From Polycyclovorans sp964425915 (GTDB taxonomy: Bacteria > Pseudomonadota > Gammaproteobacteria > Nevskiales > Nevskiaceae), in assembly GCA_964425915.1 (NCBI GenBank), contig CAYROO010000003.1, positions 376,122 to 440,121 on the forward strand: DNA of 64,000 bases, read 5' to 3'. The number at the start of each line of letters is the position of its first letter. Within the stretch, counting starts at the first letter, position 1. The position numbers and the translations under genes were made by a program. Positions 43,561-52,403 of this stretch are shown here, in pieces. A model generated the notes under the pieces. It made no database searches and was not told the origin of the DNA. It was given only the letters and a program-made list of their open reading frames with translations.

Positions 43561-45134
43561 TGTGGCCGCCCCTCGATCCACAGGCGCCGCGTTGGGTGGT
43601 GATCCATGATGTTGCCTTCCCAGCCCTTCACCCAGGGCTTCACCAGATGCTTGGTGACATAGAAGTACAGGGGCAGCACCGGCAGGTCTTCAACGATCAT
43701 TGCCTCGGCATCGTGCATCAGCGCCGCCCGGCGTGTCGGGTCCGGCTCGCGGCTGGCGGCGTCGAGCACCGCATCGAAGGCGGGGTTGTCGTAGCCGACG
43801 TCATTGAGACCGTGCCCGGAGTGAAGGATCTCCATGAAGGTGTTGGGGTCGTTGTAGTCACCAATCCAGCCGGCACGGAACACCTGGGTGTCGACGCCTA
43901 GCCGTCGGGTTTGCAGGTAGACCTTCCACTCCTGATTGCGCAAGGTCGCTTTGACGCCCAGCCATTGTTTCCACATGGCGGCAATGACGGTGGCGATTTT
44001 GCGATGGTCTTCCTGCGTGTTGTAGAGGATTTCCACTTCCGCTGGGCGGTCGGGCCCGTAGCCGGCCTCGGCGTATAGCGCGCGCGCGCGCGCCAGCCGC
44101 TGTTCACGGGTCCAGCCCGCCCATTCCGGTGTGGCCGGGCGATGGCCATCGACACCGGGGGGCACCCAGGTGTAGGCCGGCACCTCGCCGTTGCCGAGCA
44201 CCTTGCCGGTAATGATGTCGCGATCCACCGCCAGCGCCAGCGCCAGACGCAGCTTCGGGTTGTCCCGCAGCGGCGGCTGCGCCAGGTTGAGGCCGTAGTA
44301 GTAGGTGCCGAGATAGGGGTGCACCCGCCATTCCTCCGGCAGGTGCTGTCGCACCCAGGCGCTCTGCGAGGAGGGCACGGTGTAGGTGATGTCGAGCTCA
44401 CCGGCACGGTAGCGCTTGAACTCGGAGTCGATGTCCTCGGTGGACAGGTAGCGAACCCGATCGATCCGCGTGGCGGCGTCGTCCCAGTAATGCGGATTGC
44501 GAACCAGCTCAATGTGCGACTGCAGCGCCCACTCGCGCAGTTGGTAGGCGCCATTGCTCACCATGCGTCCGGGCCGTGCAAAATCCTTGCCCCATTGCGC
44601 CAGGCTGGGCCGGTGGATCGGACTGGCGGAGGAATGGCTGAGCAGGCCCAGCAGGTAGGGCGTGGGCGCGCGCAGTTGGATGTCCAGCGTGTGCGTGTCG
44701 ACGGCAACGACCCCGAGGTCGGCCGCCGGCCGTTCACCGGCAATGATGGCATCGGCATGCTGCAAGGGCGACAGCATCTGCGAGTAGTTGGAGCCGGTGG
44801 CCGGGTCGACGCTGCGCTGCAGGCCCGCGACGAAATCGGCGGCCGTCACCGGATCCCCGTTGCTCCAGCGCGCCTCAGGACGCAGGTGGAAGCGATAGCG
44901 CAAGCCATCATCCAGCCGTTCCCAGTGGGTCGCCGCACCCGGTTCCGGACGTCCGTCCGGACCGCTGCGGGTCAGGCCCTCGTAAAGATCTCGCACCACG
45001 TCGGATGCGCTGACGCTCTCAATACGATGTGGGTCCAGTCCTTCGACATCGCCGCCGTTGCCCCGACGCAGCAGCTGCTCCGCCGCCGCGGGCAGGGCAA
45101 GCATCAGAGCAAGAACCACGAGCAACAGGCGCAT
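43557..45134 (-). CDS. oppA: Oligopeptide-binding periplasmic protein (OppA-like)
   Basis: The 525-residue solute-binding protein (SBP family 5) has a signal peptide (MRLLLVVLALMLALPAAA). It carries GNGGDVEGLDPHRIES at the mature N terminus and DLYEGLTRSGPDGRPEPGAA followed by LRYRFHLRPEARWSNGDPVT, the hallmark segment of OppA/MppA. No lipobox is present, so it is soluble in the periplasm. It is the first gene of oppABCD. An ATG 45 bp upstream is in frame but would spoil the signal peptide. Confidence 0.95.
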   Translation of the reverse strand: MRLLLVVLALMLALPAAAEQLLRRGNGGDVEGLDPHRIESVSASDVVRDLYEGLTRSGPDGRPEPGAATHWERLDDGLRYRFHLRPEARWSNGDPVTAADFVAGLQRSVDPATGSNYSQMLSPLQHADAIIAGERPAADLGVVAVDTHTLDIQLRAPTPYLLGLLSHSSASPIHRPSLAQWGKDFARPGRMVSNGAYQLREWALQSHIELVRNPHYWDDAATRIDRVRYLSTEDIDSEFKRYRAGELDITYTVPSSQSAWVRQHLPEEWRVHPYLGTYYYGLNLAQPPLRDNPKLRLALALAVDRDIITGKVLGNGEVPAYTWVPPGVDGHRPATPEWAGWTREQRLARARALYAEAGYGPDRPAEVEILYNTQEDHRKIATVIAAMWKQWLGVKATLRNQEWKVYLQTRRLGVDTQVFRAGWIGDYNDPNTFMEILHSGHGLNDVGYDNPAFDAVLDAASREPDPTRRAALMHDAEAMIVEDLPVLPLYFYVTKHLVKPWVKGWEGNIMDHHPTRRLWIEGRPQ

Positions 45135-45242
45135 AACAGGGATTCCAGGGGGCGCCGCTGGGGCGTCCCGCAGCATCAATCAAAGGAGGACCCCCGAGAA
45201 ACTAACTGTTGCACTGCCCCGTCATCAAGCGGCAGTTGCGGC

Positions 45243-46460
45243 TCAGCCCGCAGCCTCCATGCGCCGACGCTCGCGGAGGTGGTCGCGCCAGGCCCGGGCA
45301 TCGGCGCGGCGCCGGGGATCATCCATGGCAGCGGTGAAGGCCTGCTCTGCCATGTCCAGCCGATCCAAGGACATCGCCGCTACGCCCCGCAGAAACTGGA
45401 CTTCTCCAGAACTGTCGACGCCCTTGCGCAGGGCCAGGTCGAGCGCCTCCAGCGCCGCGGCCCACTGGCGCGACTCGATCCGTACCTGCGCCAGCCGCAG
45501 CGCCAGCGTACCGCGAGACGCCGCCTGGGCGGCCTGCGCCAACACGCTATCGGCACGACCATGCTCGCGTGCAGCAATCCAGGCCTCGGCCAGGGCGACA
45601 CGGGTGCTTTCGTCGCCCGGCAGCCGCCCCGAGGCGATCCCCGCTGCCAGCACTTCGGCAGCCTTGTACGGAATATCCAGCAGCCGATAAAGCTGGGCCA
45701 AGTTGCGGACCGCTGTGGCCGACGTCAGTAAGCCCTGACGATCCGCAAGCGCCAGCACCGCCAGCGCCTCGCGATCGCGCTTGATCTCGATCAAAACGCT
45801 GGCGAGCTGCTGCCAGGGCATGGCAGTGTCCGGTGCCAGCGCGATGATGTTGAGCAATGTTTCCGCGCAGGCGGCGTACTGCTCGAGCGCATGATGCAAC
45901 CCCAGCTTGAACTGATACCAGGACAGCCGCGGCGCATCGCTGGCGGCGATTGCAGCGGAGACATGGGGCAAGGCCTCGCGGTAGCGTTGACGGTCAGCAT
46001 AGGCGCTGGCCAGCATCAAGTGCGCATCGACGCTGCCCGCTGCGCCGACCTCCTCGAAATAGGCCTCCAGCCTCGCGATGGCCTCGTCCAGCCGCCCTTC
46101 CGAAAACAATAGCTGCCCCAGCGCCATCAGCATCTGCTCGTGGGGCTGCTGGGGTAGCGCATTCAGCGCCAGCGCCTGCTCGAAATAGGGGATCGCGCGA
46201 GCAAACTGATTGCGGTCCGCGTGAAGAAATCCCAGGGTCTGCAGCACCAGTGCCTGCTCATAGTCATTGGCAGTCCGCTGCTGCAACGCCTGCAGCAGCT
46301 TCAGCGCTTCCTCATGACGGTCCTCGGCCATCAGCGCCTGCGCCTTTTCCAGCGGCCGAAAGTTGGCTTCCGACAGGCTGCCGCTGGCCTTGCGCTCGGC
46401 CTGAACCGCGAGGCTGGTGAGCAGCAGCAGGGTCAGCACGGATTGCCGTAGCAGGCTCAT
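45243..46460 (-). CDS. Exported TPR-repeat protein of the TonB/TtpC operon
   Basis: The 405-residue protein has a signal peptide (LRQSVLTLLLLTSLAVQA). Successive helical pairs with the TPR pattern follow (ANDYEQALVLQTLGFLHADR; FARAIPYFEQALALNALPQ; HLMLASAYADRQRYREALPH; VRNLAQLYRLLDIPYKAAEV), about eight to ten repeats. It overlaps tonB by 4 bp and is the last gene of the operon. TPR proteins are encoded at this place in TtpC-type TonB systems of marine gammaproteobacteria. It probably assists the complex in the periplasm, but its exact task is not known to me. Confidence 0.9.
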   Translation of the reverse strand: MSLLRQSVLTLLLLTSLAVQAERKASGSLSEANFRPLEKAQALMAEDRHEEALKLLQALQQRTANDYEQALVLQTLGFLHADRNQFARAIPYFEQALALNALPQQPHEQMLMALGQLLFSEGRLDEAIARLEAYFEEVGAAGSVDAHLMLASAYADRQRYREALPHVSAAIAASDAPRLSWYQFKLGLHHALEQYAACAETLLNIIALAPDTAMPWQQLASVLIEIKRDREALAVLALADRQGLLTSATAVRNLAQLYRLLDIPYKAAEVLAAGIASGRLPGDESTRVALAEAWIAAREHGRADSVLAQAAQAASRGTLALRLAQVRIESRQWAAALEALDLALRKGVDSSGEVQFLRGVAAMSLDRLDMAEQAFTAAMDDPRRRADARAWRDHLRERRRMEAAG

Positions 46461-47092
46461 GAGCCCTCCAGGCTGAACACGATGTCATACGTACCCGTCT
46501 GCTCGACGGCCTGACCATCGACGATGCGCGGCCGGAACTTGCTGCGACGAGCGGACTGCAGCGCGGCCTGCTCGAAGTAGCCGCGCGGCGAAGCCTTGAT
46601 GACACGCGCGGTGCGCACCAGTCCATCCGGCCCCACCACCACCTCCACCGTGACCACGCCCGAGACGCCGTCCCGGGCTGCCTGCCGCGGATACTGAGGG
46701 GCGATCCGCAACAGCGGGATCAACTCGCCATCTCCGCTGAGATCACCCGCTTGGAACTGGCCAAGGAAAGGACCCCCGGCCATGTGCGGCGCCAGATCGA
46801 GCTGTGGCATCTGAAACGGCATCGGCGCCGGCTGCGCCTGGGTCGGCGGCGCCTGCACCTGCAGCTGAGGTGGCGGCGGGTTTCTCGGGGGCGGCGGCCG
46901 TTCCGGCTTGGTCCGGTCGCGCACCTCCAGTCGCGTCTCGCGTGGCACCCGGACGAAATCGACCCCGGCGTAGGCGTCGACCGCTGCATGCTGCCGACCG
47001 CCGCCCACCACCATGGCGTGCATCAGCCAGAACAGCCCCGTCGTCACCAGCACCGCCAATCCCAGCGCCGTCAGCAGTCGGTGCCGCTTCAT
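46457..47092 (-). CDS. tonB: TonB energy transducer
   Basis: The 211-residue protein has an N-terminal membrane anchor (~8-30), a Pro-rich spacer (RPPPPRNPPPPQLQ, APPTQAQPAPMP) spanning the periplasm, and a TonB C-terminal domain (LLRIAPQYPRQAARDGVSG, VRTARVIKASPRGYFEQAAL). It ends VFSLEGS. It links the ExbBD proton motor to outer-membrane receptors. It overlaps exbD and the TPR gene by 4 bp each. The size and operon are of the TonB2/TonB3 type rather than the classical E. coli TonB. Confidence 0.96.
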   Translation of the reverse strand: MKRHRLLTALGLAVLVTTGLFWLMHAMVVGGGRQHAAVDAYAGVDFVRVPRETRLEVRDRTKPERPPPPRNPPPPQLQVQAPPTQAQPAPMPFQMPQLDLAPHMAGGPFLGQFQAGDLSGDGELIPLLRIAPQYPRQAARDGVSGVVTVEVVVGPDGLVRTARVIKASPRGYFEQAALQSARRSKFRPRIVDGQAVEQTGTYDIVFSLEGS

Positions 47093-47502
47093 TCGCCGCC
47101 CTGGGGGTCCGTGGCAGCAATCGAGATGTTGTCGACACCGGCCAGACGGACCTGGTCCATCACCTGCACCAGCACGCCGGTTTCGGAGCCCCGGTCGGCG
47201 ATGATCACCACGGCGCCTTCAGGATTCTCGGCATGGAGCCGCTCGATGTTGGCGCGCACTGCACGCAGGTCCACGGCGCGCTTGTCGATCCACACTTCGC
47301 CGCTGTCGCGTATGCCCACCAGAATGTTGCCCTGCTCCTTGCGCTCCGCAGTCTTGGCGCTGGGCCGGCTGACGTCGATGCCGGTTTCCTTGACGAAGGA
47401 GGTGGTGACGATGAAGAAGATGAGCATGATGAACACCACGTCCAGCATCGGGGTCAGGTCGATGCCAGCGTCGTCTTCAGCGCGTCGATGCTTGCGGGCC
47501 AT
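47089..47502 (-). CDS. exbD: ExbD/TolR-family biopolymer transport protein
   Basis: The 137-residue protein has one membrane segment (~20-42) containing the essential Asp in DLTPMLDVVFIMLIFFIV, followed by a periplasmic domain (VDLRAVRANIERLHAENPEGA). It is the proton-carrying partner of ExbB. It lies 7 bp after exbB and overlaps tonB. Confidence 0.96.
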   Translation of the reverse strand: MARKHRRAEDDAGIDLTPMLDVVFIMLIFFIVTTSFVKETGIDVSRPSAKTAERKEQGNILVGIRDSGEVWIDKRAVDLRAVRANIERLHAENPEGAVVIIADRGSETGVLVQVMDQVRLAGVDNISIAATDPQGGE

Positions 47503-47509
47503 GATCAGC

Positions 47510-48034
47510 TCAGTGGGTCAGGAGGTGGTCGTTGAGACGGTGTGAGGCACGTTCCACGACCTGTTCAAAGCGGGACACGAAAAACAAACCGGAAATCGCC
47601 ACCACCATGCCGGCCATGGTCGGCAGGGTGGCGGAGGAGACGCCCCCCGCCATCGCGCGGGCATTGCCGGTGCCCAGCGCCGACATGACGTCGAACACCT
47701 GAATCATGCCGGTGACAGTACCCAGCAGCCCCAGCATCGGGCAGAGCGCCACCAATACCTTGATCATCGGCAGGGGCCCCCGCAGCCGCCGCTGCGCTGC
47801 AGAGACCCAGGCTCGCTTGATCTTGTGGGCAAACCAGGAGGTGCGATCGCTGCGTGCCTGCCAGGCCGCTTCAATCCCGGCCAGCTCGCTCGGCATGGCG
47901 CCGCGGTAATACAACAACCGTTCGAGAATCAGGGTCCACAGCACCAGTGCGACCAGGAGCAGCAGCTGCACCACCGGCCCGCCGAGGGCGAGGAAGTCGC
48001 GGATATCCGCCAGCGGCTGCAGCCACTCAGCCAC
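47510..48034 (-). CDS. exbB: ExbB-like proton channel protein (MotA/TolQ/ExbB)
   Basis: The 174-residue protein has three membrane segments: VVQLLLLVALVLWTLIL, LPMIKVLVALCPMLGLLGTV and TMAGMVVAISGLFFVSRF, with the family sequence PMLGLLGTVTGMI. It assembles with ExbD to harvest the proton gradient. Its short size (~175) is typical for ExbB2 of TonB2-type systems. It overlaps the ttpC-like gene by 8 bp. Confidence 0.95.
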   Translation of the reverse strand: MAEWLQPLADIRDFLALGGPVVQLLLLVALVLWTLILERLLYYRGAMPSELAGIEAAWQARSDRTSWFAHKIKRAWVSAAQRRLRGPLPMIKVLVALCPMLGLLGTVTGMIQVFDVMSALGTGNARAMAGGVSSATLPTMAGMVVAISGLFFVSRFEQVVERASHRLNDHLLTH

Positions 48035-49376
48035 GCCGACGCTCCGCGTGTTCCGCGATCAGCCCGGCGCTCTCCTCTTCCAGCACCTGCACCATGTCGC
48101 GACTGCGGCCGGACAGCCAGCTGTGCAGCAGGACCATCGGAATCGCCACCACCAAGCCCAGCACGGTGGTCACCAGGGCCTGGGAGATGCCACCCGCCAT
48201 CTGCTTGGGATCGCCGGTACCGAACAGCGTGATTTGCTGGAAGGTGAGGATCATCCCGGTGACCGTACCCAACAAGCCCAGCAGGGGTGCAACGGCCGCC
48301 AGGATCTTGAGCCAGGGGATACGGGCTTCGAGCGCCGGCATCTCACGGATCACCGCCTCGTCGAGACGGAGTTCCAGGGTCTCGTGGTCGACATCCGGTG
48401 CATCGTGGTAGACCCGCAGCACACGGCCTAGCGGGTTGTCAGCGCGCGGTTGCGCCAGCTGTTGCCGCTGGCGCCGCAAGGCCTGCTCCACTCGGGTCAG
48501 CACCCACAGTCGCTCGGCGGCCAGCAGCAGACCTAGGGCGCCCAGCAGCAGAATCACATAACCGACCAACCCCCCCGACTGCAGGTGATCCCACAGGCTC
48601 GGCGCCTGGACCAGCACCGACAGCAGGGCCCCGCGGGTGGGATCGATAACGGAGGACACCACACCATCGCGCGCCTCGAACAAATTTTCGGCCAAGCCCC
48701 GGTAGTGGGCGGCTGGCTGCGCCGGTAACACCGTCAGCGTCTGCTCGCCGGTGAGATACCCCAGGAACTGGTTGCCGGCGACCACGCTGAAGCTACCGGC
48801 TCGAACCACCTCGCGCGCGGATCGTGTGCCATCGGCGGCAACCACCGGTGCGTCAAAGCGCGCCACCTTGCCACTCTCATTCATCTCCCGGAGCATCTCG
48901 AACCAAAGCGTTTCCAGGGCGTCGATGGACGGCAGACGGCGGCTGTTCGCCAACTCGGCTAACGGCGCCTGACGTTCGGGGAACTGCACCGTGACCAGCG
49001 AGTTCATCGCGACCGCGCTGACATCGCCCGCCACCTGCCGCACCACACCGAACATCTCACCGAGATTGCCGGCTCGGGCATCGAGCTCGGCCTGCAGTGC
49101 CGACAGCGCGGCATCATTCCGATCAAAGTCAGCGGACAGACGATCGGCGCGCTGCTGCGCCTGGCGAAGCGCCGCCTCTGCTTCGCTGCGTAATGCTTCC
49201 TGCTGGTTGGCGGCATCGAGAAAGCGCGCCACCCGCGCCGCGTTTTCACGGGCCTCGACGTCCCGTGCGGAGCGGGTCTGTGCCAGCAATTCGTCCAGGG
49301 TCCTTGCGGGTTCGCTCGCCGTTGCCGGCATGGCTGCGACAGCGAACAACAAGGCCAGCAGCGCGGCGCGGATCAT
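48027..49376 (-). CDS. ttpC: TtpC-like large MotA/TolQ/ExbB family protein
   Basis: The 449-residue protein has a signal peptide (ALLALLFAVAAMPATA), a long periplasmic coiled-coil (~25-110; ENAARVARFLDAANQQEALR) and a MotA/TolQ/ExbB channel domain (~265-435) with PLLGLLGTVTGMILTFQQ. This architecture is TtpC of vibrio-type TonB2 systems, an added component needed for energy transfer there. It starts with an ATGA overlap with the DUF3450 gene and is followed by exbB. Confidence 0.93.
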   Translation of the reverse strand: MIRAALLALLFAVAAMPATASEPARTLDELLAQTRSARDVEARENAARVARFLDAANQQEALRSEAEAALRQAQQRADRLSADFDRNDAALSALQAELDARAGNLGEMFGVVRQVAGDVSAVAMNSLVTVQFPERQAPLAELANSRRLPSIDALETLWFEMLREMNESGKVARFDAPVVAADGTRSAREVVRAGSFSVVAGNQFLGYLTGEQTLTVLPAQPAAHYRGLAENLFEARDGVVSSVIDPTRGALLSVLVQAPSLWDHLQSGGLVGYVILLLGALGLLLAAERLWVLTRVEQALRRQRQQLAQPRADNPLGRVLRVYHDAPDVDHETLELRLDEAVIREMPALEARIPWLKILAAVAPLLGLLGTVTGMILTFQQITLFGTGDPKQMAGGISQALVTTVLGLVVAIPMVLLHSWLSGRSRDMVQVLEEESAGLIAEHAERRRG

Positions 49377-50152
49377 GGCGTGGCTCCGGCGGCCGCCTGC
49401 AGCGGCAGCCGCAACAAGGTGGGGGCGGCCTGCTTGCGCGCCACCTTGAGACCCTCACGAACCGCGGCATGATAGTCGTCGTCGACCACGAAGCGTCCCG
49501 CCACAGGGTCCCAGTAGCCACTCTCGCGCCCATCCAGGGTCTGATACATCAGCGCCAGCCGCCCCACCCGCAGCAGGTTGACCACCCGGTCATCCTCACT
49601 GCTGAGCGGGGCCTGGTAGGCCTCAAGCGTGCGGCCGTACTCCATCTCCACCTGATACGCCTCGGCAAGCCGGCGGTATTTCTCGGCAATGCTGACGTCA
49701 GCGCGTGGCATCAGCGCCCGCAGGGTGTCGAGTCGCGCCGCGCGCTCCTCCGACAGGAAGGGCATGTCCAGCGCCACGAACTGCACCAGCGTGTCGAGCA
49801 TGCGCTGCAGAAGCGGCACGATTTCACGCGCGGTCACATCAAGCTGATCGATCTGCTCCCGCAGCGCCGCCTGTTCACGCGCCTGTGAATCCAGCTGCAG
49901 CGTCAGTTGCGCGTTGTAGCGCTCGAGACTGTCGGTCGCGTCCAGCGCATCACGGTAGGCCACCACCGCGCGGCGGGTGCGGTCGTCCAGTGCATCGATC
50001 CGTTGCTGGGTGGCCTGCGCAGCCTTGTCGATTGCGAGCTGTGCCTCGATCGGCGCACGTACCGCCGCAGCATCAGCTGCGGAAAGCCGCAGCGGCAGTG
50101 CGGCGAAGCCGATCATCACCAGGAATAGACACGGGCGAACATGAGACAGCAT
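49373..50152 (-). CDS. DUF3450 coiled-coil periplasmic protein
   Basis: The 259-residue protein has a signal peptide (LFLVMIGFAALPLRLSA) and a long helical coiled-coil (QAREQAALREQIDQLDVTAREIV region), then PFLSEERAARLDTLRALM and RLALMYQTLDGRESGYWD, which match DUF3450. This family is regularly the first gene of TtpC-ExbB-ExbD-TonB operons. Its molecular function is undefined. A candidate Fur box lies 60 bp upstream. Confidence 0.92.
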   Translation of the reverse strand: MLSHVRPCLFLVMIGFAALPLRLSAADAAAVRAPIEAQLAIDKAAQATQQRIDALDDRTRRAVVAYRDALDATDSLERYNAQLTLQLDSQAREQAALREQIDQLDVTAREIVPLLQRMLDTLVQFVALDMPFLSEERAARLDTLRALMPRADVSIAEKYRRLAEAYQVEMEYGRTLEAYQAPLSSEDDRVVNLLRVGRLALMYQTLDGRESGYWDPVAGRFVVDDDYHAAVREGLKVARKQAAPTLLRLPLQAAAGATP

Positions 50153-50211
50153 GAAGACTCCGAGATATCACGCAAGGCAGGGACACGGCGGCATCGAGGA
50201 TCCCGCCGGAC

Positions 50212-50230
50212 GCAAATGCGAAGCATTCAT
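50212..50230 (-). promoter_or_regulatory. Candidate Fur box in front of the TonB/TtpC operon
   Basis: The 19-mer GCAAATGCGAAGCATTCAT contains the symmetric core AATGC-GAA-GCATT and agrees with the classic Fur consensus at 11 of 19 positions by my own count. It sits 60-78 bp ahead of the DUF3450 ATG. TonB/ExbBD operons are often iron-regulated, which supports the reading, but the match is moderate. Confidence 0.45.
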
Positions 50231-50280
50231 ATTACCACTGAGGCGCCACGCTGCATATCGGTTGGGCGGATATAAACAAC

Positions 50281-50302
50281 AAAGGCACCCGAAGGTGCCT
50301 TT
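50281..50302 (-). terminator. Terminator of the ribosomal cluster after rplQ
   Basis: A perfect 9-bp stem AAAGGCACC/GGTGCCTTT with a C-UUCG-G tetraloop on the minus strand is followed by GTTGTTTAT. It lies 20 bp past the rplQ stop and separates the alpha operon from the TonB operon. Confidence 0.9.
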
Positions 50303-50322
50303 GTGCGAACCGCATGCGGACT

Positions 50323-50715
50323 TCAGGCGTCCGCTTTCGGCGCCTCAACTTCGGCAGCCTTGCGGTCGATCAGCTCGATATACGCCATCGGCGCATTGTC
50401 ACCGGCACGGAACCCGCAGCGAAGAATGCGGGTGTAGCCGCCCGGACGGCCGTTGAAGCGGGGGGCTAGGTCGTTGAACAGCTTCTGCACGGCATCCCGG
50501 TCGCGCAGGCGGCTGAACACGATCCGGCGGTTGTGCACGCTGTCCGACTTGGCGCGGGTGATCAGCGGCTCGGCGAAGCGGCGAAGCTCTTTGGCCTTGG
50601 GCACGGTGGTCTTGATCATTTCATGCTTGATCAGGGCCACGGCGATGCTCTGCATGGTCGCCTTGCGGTGGCTGGGACTACGGCCGAACGCGCGGCCGGC
50701 AATGGTGTGACGCAT
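50323..50715 (-). CDS. rplQ: 50S ribosomal protein L17
   Basis: The 130-residue protein starts MRHTIAGRAFGRSPSHRKAT and contains TTVPKAKELRRFAEPLIT and NGRPGGYTRILRCGFRAGDNAPMA, the L17 core. A short charged tail (AAEVEAPKADA) ends it. It is the last gene of the alpha operon, 35 bp after rpoA, and is followed by a strong terminator. Confidence 0.98.
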   Translation of the reverse strand: MRHTIAGRAFGRSPSHRKATMQSIAVALIKHEMIKTTVPKAKELRRFAEPLITRAKSDSVHNRRIVFSRLRDRDAVQKLFNDLAPRFNGRPGGYTRILRCGFRAGDNAPMAYIELIDRKAAEVEAPKADA

Positions 50716-50750
50716 GGTCTTTTCCTTACTCTAAATGCCGGCGCTAACCG

Positions 50751-51731
50751 TCAGGCGACGGTCTTGGGCGACGACCAGTTGTCGAGCTTCATTCCAAGCT
50801 CAAGGTCCTGGGCGCGCAGCGCTTCCTTGATTTCGTTGAGCGACTTCTTGCCGAGGTTCGGCGTCTTCATCAGTTCGATCTCGGTGCGCTGCACCAGATC
50901 GCCGATGTAGTACAGGTTCTCGGCCTTCAGACAGTTGGCCGAACGCACGGTCAGTTCCAAATCATCGATCGGACGGAACAGGATCGGCGCCAGGTCGGTC
51001 TTGGTGGTCGTCGCCGCCTGGGTGGCCGCTTCGGCTTCCAGATCAACGAACACCGACAGCTGGTCGCGCAGGATGCGCGCGGCGAGTCGCACGGCTTCAC
51101 CCGGCTCGACGCTGCCATTGGTGTCGACATCCAGCACCAGCTTGTCGAGGTCGGTCCGCTGGGCGACACGGGCCCGTTCAACTCCGTAACTCACGCGACG
51201 CACCGGGCTGTAGGACGCATCCAGCTTGAGCGCGCCGATGCCACGGGATTCTTCATCACGCTCGGCGCTGGTGGCCGGCACATAGCCGCGGCCGCGGGTG
51301 ATCTTCAGTGTGGCGTTGAGCTTGCCACCGGTCAGGTTCGCCAACACCAGATCGGGATTGACGATCTCGACATCGTGATCGACCTTGATGTCGCCGGCGG
51401 TGACCGGACCTTTGCCGGACTTTTCCAGACGCAGGGTCACTTCATCGCGGTTGTGCAGACGCACGGCCACGTTCTTGATGTTCAGCAGGATGTCGAGCAC
51501 GTCTTCCTGCACGCCTTCCAGCGCGCTGTATTCGTGCACCACGCCCTCGATCTGCACCTCGGTCACCGCCGCGCCCGGGATGGACGACAGCAGGATGCGG
51601 CGCAGGGCGTTGCCGAGCGTGTGCCCAAAGCCCCGCTCCATCGGTTCGAGCGTGACGCGGGCCCGGTACGGGCTCACCGCCTCGACATCGACAAGACGCG
51701 GCTTCAGGAGATCAGCGACGACGTTCTGCAT
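50751..51731 (-). CDS. rpoA: RNA polymerase alpha subunit
   Basis: The 326-residue subunit has the N-terminal assembly domain (ARVTLEPMERGFGHTLGNALRR) and the C-terminal DNA- and activator-binding domain (LELTVRSANCLKAENLYYIG; LGKKSLNEIKEAL). The size is standard (329 in E. coli). It follows rpsD by 36 bp within the alpha operon, so its supply is tied to ribosomal protein synthesis. Confidence 0.99.
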   Translation of the reverse strand: MQNVVADLLKPRLVDVEAVSPYRARVTLEPMERGFGHTLGNALRRILLSSIPGAAVTEVQIEGVVHEYSALEGVQEDVLDILLNIKNVAVRLHNRDEVTLRLEKSGKGPVTAGDIKVDHDVEIVNPDLVLANLTGGKLNATLKITRGRGYVPATSAERDEESRGIGALKLDASYSPVRRVSYGVERARVAQRTDLDKLVLDVDTNGSVEPGEAVRLAARILRDQLSVFVDLEAEAATQAATTTKTDLAPILFRPIDDLELTVRSANCLKAENLYYIGDLVQRTEIELMKTPNLGKKSLNEIKEALRAQDLELGMKLDNWSSPKTVA

Positions 51732-51767
51732 AGTGCATGCACCTCTTCTAGACGAATAAGCCGTGGA

Positions 51768-52388
51768 TTACTTCGAGTACAACTCGACCACGAGGCTTTC
51801 GTTGATGTCCGGCAGGATCTGATCCCGGGTGGGAACCGACTTGAAGGTGCCCTTGAGGCCCTTCTCGTCCACGTCCACCCAGTCGGGGAAACCGACCTGT
51901 GAGGCGATGGACAGGGATTCGGCGATCCGCACCTGGTTGCGGGAACCGTCGACAATCTCGACGACATCCCCGGCCTGGACGCTGTAGGACGGAATATTGA
52001 CCAGCGTACCATTGACGCGCACCGACTTATGGCCGACCAGCTGACGCGCTTCGGCGCGGGTGCGCCCGAAGCCCATGCGGTACACCACGTTGTCGAGGCG
52101 CTGCTCCAGCAGCTGCAACAGGATGACGCCGGTCGAGCCCTTCTTGGTCGACGCCTTCTTGTAGTAGTTCAGGAACTGACGTTCCAGCACGCCGTACATC
52201 TGCTTCAGCTTCTGCTTCTCGCGCAGCTGCAGGGCGTAGTCGGAAAGACGGGGCTTGCGCGCACCGTGCTGCCCCGGCGGGGTGTCGAGCTTGCACTTGC
52301 TGTCGAGCGCGCGTGCGCGGCTCTTGTGCATGAGATCGGTGCCAGCACGGCGGCTGAGCTTGCAGGTGGGGCCAATGTAACGAGCCAT
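51768..52388 (-). CDS. rpsD: 30S ribosomal protein S4
   Basis: The 206-residue primary 16S rRNA binder starts MARYIGPTCKLSRRAGTDL. The S4 RNA-binding domain (RLDNVVYRMGFGRTRAEARQ, HKSVRVNGTLVNIPSY) is intact. The protein usually also represses translation of its own operon through the rpsM leader; here that leader is only ~40 nt long. It lies 15 bp after rpsK. Confidence 0.99.
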   Translation of the reverse strand: MARYIGPTCKLSRRAGTDLMHKSRARALDSKCKLDTPPGQHGARKPRLSDYALQLREKQKLKQMYGVLERQFLNYYKKASTKKGSTGVILLQLLEQRLDNVVYRMGFGRTRAEARQLVGHKSVRVNGTLVNIPSYSVQAGDVVEIVDGSRNQVRIAESLSIASQVGFPDWVDVDEKGLKGTFKSVPTRDQILPDINESLVVELYSK

Positions 52389-52403
52389 GACGGTTTCCTG
52401 TGC

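Noticed and set aside
44142..45731. 529-codon plus-strand open frame
   Set aside because: Lies antisense to oppA and the TPR gene, both of which have clear signal peptides and family motifs.
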